Part shown: in pieces, positions 6,291-14,864 of the stretch | Layout: each line of letters opens with the position of its first letter | Numbering within the stretch: position 1 is the first letter of the stretch | Assembly: GCF_052119585.1 (NCBI RefSeq) | Contig: NZ_JBGQOJ010000003.1 | Coordinates: 62,001 to 126,000, forward strand | Length of the DNA: 64,000 nt | Direction of reading: 5' to 3' | From: JBGQOJ01 sp052119585 | Lineage (GTDB): Bacteria; Pseudomonadota; Alphaproteobacteria; Rhodobacterales; Rhodobacteraceae | Notes under the pieces: generated by a model | The model's input: only the letters and a program-made list of their open reading frames with translations | Told to the model about the DNA's origin: nothing | The model's database searches: none | Position numbers and translations under genes: made by a program

Positions 6291-8951
6291 ATGGAACTTT
6301 TCTTTCTTCTTTTGCTGGTTGTCATGATGGCAACCGCGCTTGGCTCCGGTTTTCCGGTGGCCTTCGCCCTTCCCGGTGCGGCGGTCATCACGGTCGGTCT
6401 GGCCGCGCTAACGGGGTATCTGGTGCTTGGCTCCCCCGATGCCTATTTCCACACCAGCGGACCCTACCAGTGGCTGTCGGCGGGTGTCACCAACCTGAGG
6501 GGCGTTTATTGGGAGGTAGAGCGCGACACCCTGATCGCCATCCCCCTGTTCATCTTCATGGGCATCATGCTTCAGCGGTCCAAGATCGCCGAGGACCTGC
6601 TGGTCACCATGGCGCAGCTTTTCGGCTCGATCCCCGGCGGTCTGGGCATATCGGTGGTCTTCGTGGGGGCCCTTCTTGCGGCGACCACGGGCATCGTGGG
6701 CGCGACCGTTGTGGCCATGGGCCTGATCTCGCTGCCTGCCATGCTGCGCAACAACTACTCCCCCAGTCTTGCCAGCGGCACAATCGCCGCCTCGGGCACG
6801 CTGGGGCAGATCATTCCGCCCTCGATCGTGCTGATCATCCTTGCCGACCAGCTGGCCTCTGCCACCGATCAGGCCAGCACGATGCGCAAAGTGCTGCACA
6901 AGAATGCCACCGGCGAACTGTCGATGCCGTCGATCTTCGATGTGACCTCGACCAGCGCGGGGGAAATGTTCCTTGGCGCGCTTGTTCCCGGCCTGCTGCT
7001 TGTCCTGATCTACATGATCTACATCATGGTCTATGCGATTATTAACCCCAAAAAGGCCCCGTCGGTTCCCTACGAGGGTGCCTATGACGGCACGTTCTGG
7101 CGCACTGTGATCATTACTCTGGTGCCGCCACTTGCGCTGATCTTCCTTGTGCTGGGGTCGATCATCACCGGCATCGCGACCGTGAACCAGGCGGGTGCGA
7201 TCGGTGCTGCCGGGGCGCTGACAATGGCGGGCTACCGCCTGTATGAAGGGAAACGCACCACCTATTACCCCGCCATCATGGCTCTGGCCTCGATGGCGTT
7301 GATCACCTTTTGTCTCGCCAACTTCAATATGAACGCCAAGAACATCCAGACCGATCAGGATCGTCTTGGCATGGCCCTTGGCATTCTGGCCACGGTCATG
7401 TTGACCGTTTCCCTCTGCTGGAGCGGCTGGCGCGCCTTCAAGATCGAGGACTCACTGCGCGGCGTCATGCTGGAAACAGCCAAGACGACCTCGCTTGTGT
7501 TCATCATCCTTCTGGGGGCCGCCATGCTGACTGCGGCCTTTCGCGGCTTCGGCGGCGAAGACCTGGTGCGCAATTTCCTGACCTCGCTTCCGGGCGGGTT
7601 CTGGGTGCAGTTCGTCATCGTCATGGGCGTGATCTTTGTGCTGGGGTTCTTTCTGGACTTCATCGAAATTGCCGTGGTCGTGGTGCCGATCGTGGCCCCT
7701 ATCCTGCTGGCGGACCCGTCTGCCAACATCACGGCCGTCTGGCTGGGTGTCATGATCGGCCTGAACATCCAGACCTCGTTCCTGACCCCGCCCTTCGGCT
7801 TTGCGCTGTTCTACCTGCGCGGCGTCGCCCCTGCGGTGGTCAAGACAACCCAGATCTACAAGGGCGTTGTTCCGTTCATCGCGCTGCAACTTCTGGCGCT
7901 TGCGGTTGTAGGTGTCCTTCCGCCACTGGTGAACTACCTGCCGAACCGCATGGGGCTGCTGTCTGACGCGGCCCCGCCCCCGCGCAACCCGCGCCTGCAA
8001 TACTGTCTTGACCAGTATACAACCGATTACATCGACACCAACGCGGCGATGGAATCGCAACTGATCGGACGGCTTTCCGCACTGGATACCAGCGCCTATC
8101 CGCAATCCGTGGCCAACGATCTGGCAGCGGGTCTGTCGGGTTACACCGACGCGCTTGCCTCGCTGAAGGCGGCAAATGCGGCGGAACTGGCGATTAAGGA
8201 CGCAGCAAAAACCTACCGCCCGAAACAAGTCGCCGTGCGCCAACTGCAAAAGCAGATCAGCGCATTCGAGGATGAAATCGCGTTGATCCGCACCGATATC
8301 TCGCGCGTTTCGGGGACCGAGGAAGGTCAGGCGCGCAAAGCCTTACTAGAGGCGCGCCGTGCCGAAAACGAACAGGAAATCGCCAAATTGCAGGCGCAAA
8401 TCCCCGAAAGCTGGAAACAGACCTACGCCGATTTCGCAGAACTGCTGACCGCAGAAACCAAGGCGCGCACCCTGTACCGCCGCAATGCCGACAGCGCCTA
8501 CGAAGCCTTCGCCAAGGTCGCGGATGTCGCGTCGGCCGGCGATGCGTTTAAGGCACTGGAGGCAGATCTGCGCGCGCTCGGGCCACAACTCGGCGGCTCT
8601 GACCCCAAGGCGATTGCCGACGGGATCAAGGATCTTGCGTCCCGCTTCGGCGATGTGGCGGGCGGCGGGGATGTCAAGAAACCCCTCGACGCACTGCGCA
8701 AGGCGCTGACAGCCAGCCCCGTGGACACCGCCAAAGAGCAGGCGTCTTACGATGACGCGGTCAAGGCCTTCGAGGCTCATCTGGCCTTCGTCAACGGCCC
8801 GGCACAGGATCTGGATCAGGCCCTGACCGCCGCCATGCCGATGCTGAAAGGAACCGTCGGGGCCCGCGCGCAGGAAAACCTGTCCCGCGAACAGGCTTTG
8901 TCGATCGCAGCCTGTGCCTCGCATCACCGCGATATCTCGCTGAACTTCTAA
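6291..8951 (+). CDS. TRAP transporter large permease subunit (DctM) with C-terminal coiled-coil extension
   Basis: An 886-residue protein; ordinary DctM subunits have about 430. The first ~560 residues form the multi-helix permease, with DctM-type signatures such as GATVVAMGLISLPAML and the repeat-end motif LGVMIGLNIQTSFLTPPFG. A long connecting region (residues ~200-330) is inserted. From about residue 565 the chain turns soluble and helical, rich in Ala, Glu, Lys and Gln, for example QLQKQISAFEDEIALIRTDI and ARRAENEQEIAKLQAQI, consistent with a coiled coil of about 300 residues. The ribosome site is AAGGTG. It uses Na+ or H+ gradients with the receptor and DctQ to import solute. The role of the tail is unknown. 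Confidence 0.88.
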   Translation: MELFFLLLLVVMMATALGSGFPVAFALPGAAVITVGLAALTGYLVLGSPDAYFHTSGPYQWLSAGVTNLRGVYWEVERDTLIAIPLFIFMGIMLQRSKIAEDLLVTMAQLFGSIPGGLGISVVFVGALLAATTGIVGATVVAMGLISLPAMLRNNYSPSLASGTIAASGTLGQIIPPSIVLIILADQLASATDQASTMRKVLHKNATGELSMPSIFDVTSTSAGEMFLGALVPGLLLVLIYMIYIMVYAIINPKKAPSVPYEGAYDGTFWRTVIITLVPPLALIFLVLGSIITGIATVNQAGAIGAAGALTMAGYRLYEGKRTTYYPAIMALASMALITFCLANFNMNAKNIQTDQDRLGMALGILATVMLTVSLCWSGWRAFKIEDSLRGVMLETAKTTSLVFIILLGAAMLTAAFRGFGGEDLVRNFLTSLPGGFWVQFVIVMGVIFVLGFFLDFIEIAVVVVPIVAPILLADPSANITAVWLGVMIGLNIQTSFLTPPFGFALFYLRGVAPAVVKTTQIYKGVVPFIALQLLALAVVGVLPPLVNYLPNRMGLLSDAAPPPRNPRLQYCLDQYTTDYIDTNAAMESQLIGRLSALDTSAYPQSVANDLAAGLSGYTDALASLKAANAAELAIKDAAKTYRPKQVAVRQLQKQISAFEDEIALIRTDISRVSGTEEGQARKALLEARRAENEQEIAKLQAQIPESWKQTYADFAELLTAETKARTLYRRNADSAYEAFAKVADVASAGDAFKALEADLRALGPQLGGSDPKAIADGIKDLASRFGDVAGGGDVKKPLDALRKALTASPVDTAKEQASYDDAVKAFEAHLAFVNGPAQDLDQALTAAMPMLKGTVGARAQENLSREQALSIAACASHHRDISLNF

Positions 8952-8970
8952 GGGGGTGTGCCCCACGGCC

Positions 8971-8998
8971 TTCGCCCGAACCTTTGTGTCCGGGCGAA
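8971..8998 (+). other. Intercistronic stem-loop between TRAP permease and GGT-like gene
   Basis: The arms TTCGCCCG (8971-8978) and CGGGCGAA (8991-8998) pair perfectly around a 12-base loop. No T-run follows, so it is more likely an mRNA-stabilising or processing hairpin than a terminator. The downstream gene probably belongs to the same transcript. Confidence 0.5.
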
Positions 8999-9032
8999 AG
9001 CCACAACCATAAACGCCTGAAAGGAGTGTCCG

Positions 9033-10619
9033 ATGCTTCATTCCGCACTAGGATACAGGGGTGCGTTTTCCGCCCCGAACAGGATCGCAGCCCTTGCCGG
9101 ACAGGATGTTCTGGCCGCAGGCGGCACCGCGATCGAGGCAATGGTCGCCGCCGCCGCCACCATTGCCGTCGTCTACCCCCATATGAACGGCATCGGCGGC
9201 GACGGCTTCTGGGTCATCCACCGCCCCGGACAGGCCCCCGTCGGCATATCCGCCTGCGGTCAGGCCGCCCGCCTGGCCACCCCCGGATGGTATGCCGAAC
9301 GCGGCTTCACCGACGCTATTCCAGCCCGCGGCGGCCCTGCGGCCCTCACCGTGCCCGGCAGCATCGGCGGATGGCAGGCGGCACTGGCGCTCGTGCCACA
9401 AGACAAACGTATCCCCCTGCCCGATCTGCTGGCCCCCGCCATCGCCTATGCCCGCGACGGCTTTGCCGTGACCGGCAACCAGTCGCGCTGCACGGCCGAA
9501 AAACTCGACGGACTCAGGAACGTGCCGGGATTCCGTCAGGCCTTTCTGATGGATGGCGCACCGCCCGAAGCCGGCGCATGCATGACACAGACCGCCTTGG
9601 GCGACACCCTTGCAAGCCTCGCGCAACACGGGTTGGGCAGCTACTACACCGGGGACATCGCCAAGGCCCACGCGGCCTGCCTTCAGGACCACGGCAGCCC
9701 GCTGCGCTTGGGCGATTTCAACGATTACGCCGCGCGTATGGTCACCCCGCTGACGGTTAAGACCTCGCTGGGGCAGCTTTACAACATGACCGCACCGACC
9801 CAGGGCGTCTCGTCCCTGATGATCCTCGCGCTGTTTGACCGCCTAGGTGTCACCATCCCCGACGGGTTCGACCACCTGCACGGACTGATCGAGGCCACCA
9901 AACAGGCCTTCATCCTGCGCAACCGCGATCTGGGCGATCCCGTCGATATGGCGCAGGACGCGCAGGACTGGCTGGCTGACGACCTGCTGGACAGGCTTGC
10001 CGGCAATATCGACACGAAAGCCGCCCTGCCCTGGCCCTATACCCCCGTCGAGGGCGATACCATCTGGATGGGCGCCGCCGACAGCGACGGCACCGTCGTC
10101 AGTTTCATCCAAAGTGTGTTCTGGGAATTCGGCTCCGGCCTCACCTGCACCGACACCGGCGTCTACTTCCAGAACCGCGGCGCGGGCTTCTCGCTTGCGG
10201 CGGGCCCGAACCAGTTGGCACCGGGCAAACGTCCGTTCCACACGCTGAACCCCGCGCTGGCGCATCTGAACGATGGCCGCGTCATGGCCTACGGCACCAT
10301 GGGCGGCGAAGGCCAACCACAAACACAGGCCGCCGTGTTCACCCGCTACGCGCAATTCGGTCAGGATCTGCAAATGGCCGTGACCAATCCGCGCTGGCTG
10401 TTGGGGCGGACGTGGGGCGATGTCTCGACCAGCCTGAAGCTCGAGGACCGCTTCGACCCCGCCCTTGTGCAACAGCTGCGCGATGCAGGCCATCAGGTAG
10501 AGCTGATCTCGCCCTACTCGGATCTTGCAGGTCACGCGGGCGCGGTGGTGCGACACCCGGACGGTCTTCTGGAATCCGCAAGCGACCCGCGCTCGGACGG
10601 GGCCGCCCTCAGCTTCTGA
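9033..10619 (+). CDS. Gamma-glutamyltransferase-family Ntn-hydrolase, HpxW (oxamate amidohydrolase)-like
   Basis: A 528-residue proenzyme of the GGT superfamily, which cleaves itself before a Thr that becomes the nucleophile. The candidate is Thr343 in GDTIWMG, aligned with the first Thr of the TTHYS motif of true GGTs. The second Thr, His and Tyr of that motif are Ile, Trp and Met here, so substrate recognition differs. MNGIGGDGFW near residue 51 and GDTIWMG-type junctions are features I associate with HpxW, which hydrolyses oxamate in purine/allantoin catabolism. No signal peptide is seen, in contrast to periplasmic GGTs. It follows the TRAP genes in the same direction with the ribosome site GAAAGGAG. 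Oxamate hydrolysis is not proven, and no other allantoin gene is adjacent. Confidence 0.75.
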   Translation: MLHSALGYRGAFSAPNRIAALAGQDVLAAGGTAIEAMVAAAATIAVVYPHMNGIGGDGFWVIHRPGQAPVGISACGQAARLATPGWYAERGFTDAIPARGGPAALTVPGSIGGWQAALALVPQDKRIPLPDLLAPAIAYARDGFAVTGNQSRCTAEKLDGLRNVPGFRQAFLMDGAPPEAGACMTQTALGDTLASLAQHGLGSYYTGDIAKAHAACLQDHGSPLRLGDFNDYAARMVTPLTVKTSLGQLYNMTAPTQGVSSLMILALFDRLGVTIPDGFDHLHGLIEATKQAFILRNRDLGDPVDMAQDAQDWLADDLLDRLAGNIDTKAALPWPYTPVEGDTIWMGAADSDGTVVSFIQSVFWEFGSGLTCTDTGVYFQNRGAGFSLAAGPNQLAPGKRPFHTLNPALAHLNDGRVMAYGTMGGEGQPQTQAAVFTRYAQFGQDLQMAVTNPRWLLGRTWGDVSTSLKLEDRFDPALVQQLRDAGHQVELISPYSDLAGHAGAVVRHPDGLLESASDPRSDGAALSF

Positions 10620-10631
10620 TCCGTCCCCGTC

Positions 10632-10669
10632 TTTCCCCTCTTGTTGGTAAAAATATCCGCGCCGCAGGC
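10632..10669 (+). repeat. Dispersed 38-bp 3'-end repeat, copy A
   Basis: It begins TTTCCCCTCTTGTTGG and ends with the GC-rich CCGCGCCGCAGGC. It is 37/38 identical to the reverse complement of 14807-14844. Copy A starts 12 bases after the GGT-like stop codon, in gene orientation. The element is non-coding. Confidence 0.8.
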
Positions 10670-10677
10670 AAACCGGA

Positions 10678-10700
10678 GTCCCCGCGCAAGCGGGGGCGAC
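10678..10700. repeat. REP-like hairpin with GCAA tetraloop
   Basis: The arms CCCCGC (10680-10685) and GCGGGG (10690-10695) enclose a GNRA-type GCAA loop. GT/AC flanks extend the symmetry. There is no T-run. It lies in the long gap before ilvB, next to repeat copy A. It may be a REP/palindromic unit or a transcript-end hairpin. Confidence 0.5.
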
Positions 10701-10850
10701 ACATAAACCTCGCGCGGCACGCGCGCCCGTTGCCTTCCCCGCGGTCACAAAACTGCGCGAATTTTCGCAAATCCCGAAAAATCCCCCGCATATCGCAACT
10801 TTCGGCAATATTTTCATGACGCCGCGACACATTATTCGCCGCTTTGGTGG

Positions 10851-10879
10851 TTGACGCCCCCAAACCCCCGCCCTAATGT
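10851..10879 (+). promoter_or_regulatory. Sigma-70 promoter of the ilv leader
   Basis: TTGACG (10851-10856), a 17-base spacer and TAATGT (10874-10879). This predicts transcription starting near 10886, about 23 bases before the leader peptide. The remainder of the gap back to 10620 holds only the 38-bp repeat and the hairpin. Confidence 0.75.
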
Positions 10880-10908
10880 CTGCTGCAACTGCAAAGGACC
10901 CCTGAATT

Positions 10909-10956
10909 ATGACCGACATTGTCGTGCTAGTAGGATCAAGGCGCATGGGCCGGTAA
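10909..10956 (+). CDS. ilv operon leader peptide (15 residues)
   Basis: A short reading frame with AAAGGAC as ribosome site, encoding MTDIVVLVGSRRMGR. Five consecutive codons are Ile-Val-Val-Leu-Val, the three branched-chain amino acids made by the pathway. Its stop codon lies inside the first of two stem-loops. This is the architecture of ribosome-stalling attenuation: low charged Ile, Val or Leu tRNA stalls the ribosome and should change which hairpin forms. Confidence 0.85.
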   Translation: MTDIVVLVGSRRMGR

Positions 10957-11007
10957 CGGTAACCCTAAACGGTCCCCATGCGCCCCCGCCAAAAACGGGG
11001 GTTTTTT
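10942..11007 (+). promoter_or_regulatory. ilvBN transcription attenuator (pause stem plus terminator)
   Basis: The first stem pairs CGCATGGG (10942-10949) with CCCATGCG (10975-10982) and covers the end of the leader frame. The terminator follows immediately: CCCCCG (10983-10988), loop, CGGGGG (10996-11001) and six T residues (11002-11007). The strands abut, so a stalled ribosome could rearrange them. ilvB begins 35 bases downstream. The precise antiterminator pairing would need RNA folding. Confidence 0.8.
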
Positions 11008-11041
11008 ATTGTCCAAAGATAAAGTGAAACGGAGCGAAAAG

Positions 11042-12796
<1,755 letters not shown>

Positions 12797-12809
12797 GGAA
12801 GGTCTCTAA

Positions 12810-13373
12810 ATGTCTGCTCTCAATATCAAAAAAGGCGCATCCAGCCATTCCGCCTACGACCTGCGCGACCCGAATGCCGATGTCGTGGAAAAGCACACGC
12901 TGGCGGTTCTGGTGGAAAACGAACCGGGGGTTCTGGCCCGCGTCATCGGCCTGTTTTCCGGCCGTGGTTACAACATCGAGTCTCTGACAGTGGCCGAAGT
13001 CGACCATCTGGGGCATCGCAGCCGCATCACCATCGTGACCGCCGGCACCCCACAGGTGATCGAACAGATCAAGGCGCAGCTGGGCCGCATCGTGCCCGTC
13101 CACGAAGTGCATGACCTGACCGTCGAAGGCCCCAGCGTCGAGCGTGAACTGGCCCTGTTCAAGGTGGCAGGTCTGGGTGACAAACGCGTCGAGGCCCTGC
13201 GTCTGGCCGATATTTTCCGTGCGAATGTCGTGGACAGCACGCTGGAAAGCTTTGTCTTCGAGATCACGGGAACACCCGAAAAGATCGACGCATTTGCCGA
13301 TCTGATGCGCCCGCTTGGCCTGCAAGAGGTCGCCCGCACAGGCGTCGCCGCATTGGCGCGGGGCGCGGCGTAA
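12810..13373 (+). CDS. ilvN: Acetolactate synthase small (regulatory) subunit
   Basis: A 187-residue IlvN/IlvH protein. The N-terminal ACT domain (HTLAVLVENEPGVLARVIGLFSGRGYNIESL, residues ~29-60, cited by its ends) binds valine for feedback inhibition. The C-terminal half (ERELALFKVAG... and VVDSTLESFVFEITG) matches the second ACT-like domain. The ribosome site AAGGAAGG precedes the ATG at 12810. It is co-transcribed with ilvB and followed by a strong terminator. Confidence 0.95.
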   Translation: MSALNIKKGASSHSAYDLRDPNADVVEKHTLAVLVENEPGVLARVIGLFSGRGYNIESLTVAEVDHLGHRSRITIVTAGTPQVIEQIKAQLGRIVPVHEVHDLTVEGPSVERELALFKVAGLGDKRVEALRLADIFRANVVDSTLESFVFEITGTPEKIDAFADLMRPLGLQEVARTGVAALARGAA

Positions 13374-13414
13374 ACGCCGCTGACCGGACACTGAAAGCCT
13401 CGGCATCACGGTTG

Positions 13415-13444
13415 AAAAGGCCCCCGCACATCGGGGGCCTTTTG
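13415..13444 (+). terminator. Terminator of the ilvBN operon
   Basis: The arms AAAAGGCCCCC (13415-13425) and GGGGGCCTTTT (13433-13443) pair fully, with T-runs on the 3' side. The A/T tails on both sides could also make it work in the minus direction, downstream of the EF-hand gene that ends at 13456. Confidence 0.85.
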
Positions 13445-13455
13445 CCGTTTCTGCC

Positions 13456-13692
13456 CTACATCGGGATCGTGCCCGCCTCCTGCGCGGCTTTCAGCTCTTC
13501 CGCGTCCAGCATCCCGTCCTCATTGGCATCGGCACCGGTAAAGGCGTCCTCTGTCAGGTCGGGAAACGCCGCCATCAGCTCGTCCATCGAATAGACGCCA
13601 TCGCCATCGGTGTCGGTCACCATGGTCTGGGCATTGGCCTGCGCCGCCCCAAGTGCAAGGATCGATGCCAGCGTCAAAACAAGTCTATTCAT
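13456..13692 (-). CDS. Small secreted EF-hand protein A
   Basis: A 78-residue protein with a Sec signal peptide (MNRLVLTLASILALGAAQA, residues 1-19). Two canonical 12-residue calcium-binding loops follow: DTDGDGVYSMDE and DANEDGMLDAEE. It ends soon after the second loop. It is probably exported to the periplasm and binds Ca2+; the function is unknown. The start at 13692 has GGAGGACC upstream; a longer frame to 13749 lacks support. It lies downstream of EF-hand protein B on the same strand, separated by three palindromic repeats, and the two proteins have the same layout, suggesting a duplication. Confidence 0.85.
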   Translation of the reverse strand: MNRLVLTLASILALGAAQANAQTMVTDTDGDGVYSMDELMAAFPDLTEDAFTGADANEDGMLDAEELKAAQEAGTIPM

Positions 13693-13708
13693 ATCCAGGT
13701 CCTCCGTC

Positions 13709-13775
13709 GTGGCCTTTGGCCACTGGTCAAGATTGTGGCCAAGGGCCACAGGTTGATATCGTGGCCCAAGGCCAC
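13709..13775. repeat. Three evenly spaced GTGGCC-N3-GGCCAC palindromes
   Basis: Units at 13709-13723, 13735-13749 and 13761-13775. Each has perfect 6-bp arms GTGGCC and GGCCAC with centres TTT, AAG and CAA. The starts are exactly 26 bp apart. The 11-bp linkers are TGGTCAAGATT and AGGTTGATATC, which share only part of their bases. The array lies wholly between the stop of EF-hand gene B and the ribosome site of gene A. Conserved arms with varied centres and linkers suggest binding sites or RNA hairpins rather than a recent duplication. Confidence 0.9.
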
Positions 13776-13785
13776 TGGTGACACG

Positions 13786-14034
13786 CTATTCCGTCTTGAT
13801 CAGGCCCGCGTCTTCGGCGGCTGTCAGTTCGGCCTCGTCGATCATCGCATCGCCGTTCGTGTCGGCGCTGGCGAAGAGGTCCTCGCTGACGGTGGGATAG
13901 GCAGCCTGCATTTCGGCAAAGGTGATCAGGCTGTCGCCGTCACTGTCGATGTCAGCGACGCTTGCAATGGCCGCAGCCCCGCCCGCAAGGGCAAGCGCCA
14001 GCGTCATCGCCAGTCCTGTTAGTATCCGTTTCAT
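13786..14034 (-). CDS. Small secreted EF-hand protein B
   Basis: An 82-residue protein with a signal peptide (MKRILTGLAMTLALALAGGA) and two calcium loops, DIDSDGDSLITFAE and DTNGDAMIDEAE. The first has an extra residue near its centre and may be non-canonical. AAAGGAGA lies 7 bases before the ATG at 14034. Layout and motifs match protein A downstream. The divergent neighbour, 263 bases away, is an ECF-like sigma factor, so the shared intergenic region could place this pair under its control; that is inference. No enzymatic domain is present. Confidence 0.85.
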   Translation of the reverse strand: MKRILTGLAMTLALALAGGAAAIASVADIDSDGDSLITFAEMQAAYPTVSEDLFASADTNGDAMIDEAELTAAEDAGLIKTE

Positions 14035-14297
14035 CCTCGGTCTCCTTTTGGGTGTCACGCGTGGGAAGGTTTCATCGTGCCTTCCCTAACCAAGACGCGG
14101 AACCACACCGATTAATCCCGCACGGGGGCAACTGGATCAGCCCCCGCGCGGCGACTTGCCGATGCGGCAGGGCAAAACGGGCCAAAGAACGCCCAAAAAG
14201 CCCGCATCGCACCACAAAACGCCGCTTGGCGGAATTCCCCCGGATTGATTACGCAGGTCAGGGTGCCTTCATCAGGGGAACAGAAGGAGCGACCGAC

Positions 14298-14780
14298 ATG
14301 ACACAGTTGACCGAACTGATGCCCGAACTTCTGCGCCTTGCGCGGATCCTTGCGACATCGCGACAAGACCCCGAGGATCTGGCGCAAGAGGTCCTGCTGA
14401 AGGTCTGGACCCGATTGGACCGGGGCGTCGCGATCGACGATCTGCGTCCCTATCTGATGACGGCCCTGCGCAATCAGGCACGGCGCGCGCCGCGCGCGAC
14501 CGTCACACTGGACGAGGCCACGCTGCCCGCGACAGAGGCCGAAGCCCCGCGCCGCCTTGCCTGCGCCGAGGTTCTGGCCGCCGTCGCCGAGCTGCCCGAA
14601 CGGGATGCGGCGTTGCTGTGGCGGGTTGTCATGGATGAGCCGGTGCTGGCAGATCTGGCCCAAGAGATGGACCTGCCACTGGGCACGCTGCTGTCCAGAC
14701 TGGCCCGCGCCCGCGCCCGTCTGCGCCGCGATCTGGGGGTCCGGTCCGGTACGGCCACGGATCAGCTTTTGAACGGCTAG
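14298..14780 (+). CDS. ECF-like sigma-70 family RNA polymerase sigma factor
   Basis: A 160-residue protein holding only sigma regions 2 and 4. Region 2 includes DPEDLAQEVLLKVWTRLDRG and RPYLMTALRNQARR. Region 4 includes the helix-turn-helix VLADLAQEMDLPLGTLLSRL followed by a basic ARARLRRDLG helix. AAGGAG lies before the ATG at 14298; the frame stays open upstream to 13962 without a ribosome site. No anti-sigma factor or membrane sensor gene is next to it. The adjacent divergent genes encode the EF-hand proteins, and the next gene on the other side is phnM, in convergent orientation. Confidence 0.85.
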   Translation: MTQLTELMPELLRLARILATSRQDPEDLAQEVLLKVWTRLDRGVAIDDLRPYLMTALRNQARRAPRATVTLDEATLPATEAEAPRRLACAEVLAAVAELPERDAALLWRVVMDEPVLADLAQEMDLPLGTLLSRLARARARLRRDLGVRSGTATDQLLNG

Positions 14781-14806
14781 GGCGGGGCCAGCGGGCAGGT
14801 CATGCC

Positions 14807-14844
14807 GCCTGCGGCGCGGATATTTTTACCAAAAAGAGGGGAAA
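14807..14844 (-). repeat. Dispersed 38-bp 3'-end repeat, copy B
   Basis: Read on the minus strand it is 37/38 identical to copy A at 10632-10669. It starts about 20 bases after the phnM stop codon, in the orientation of phnM, so both copies hold the same position relative to a gene end. Confidence 0.8.
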
Positions 14845-14864
14845 ACGACGGTCTGTGCGACGCG

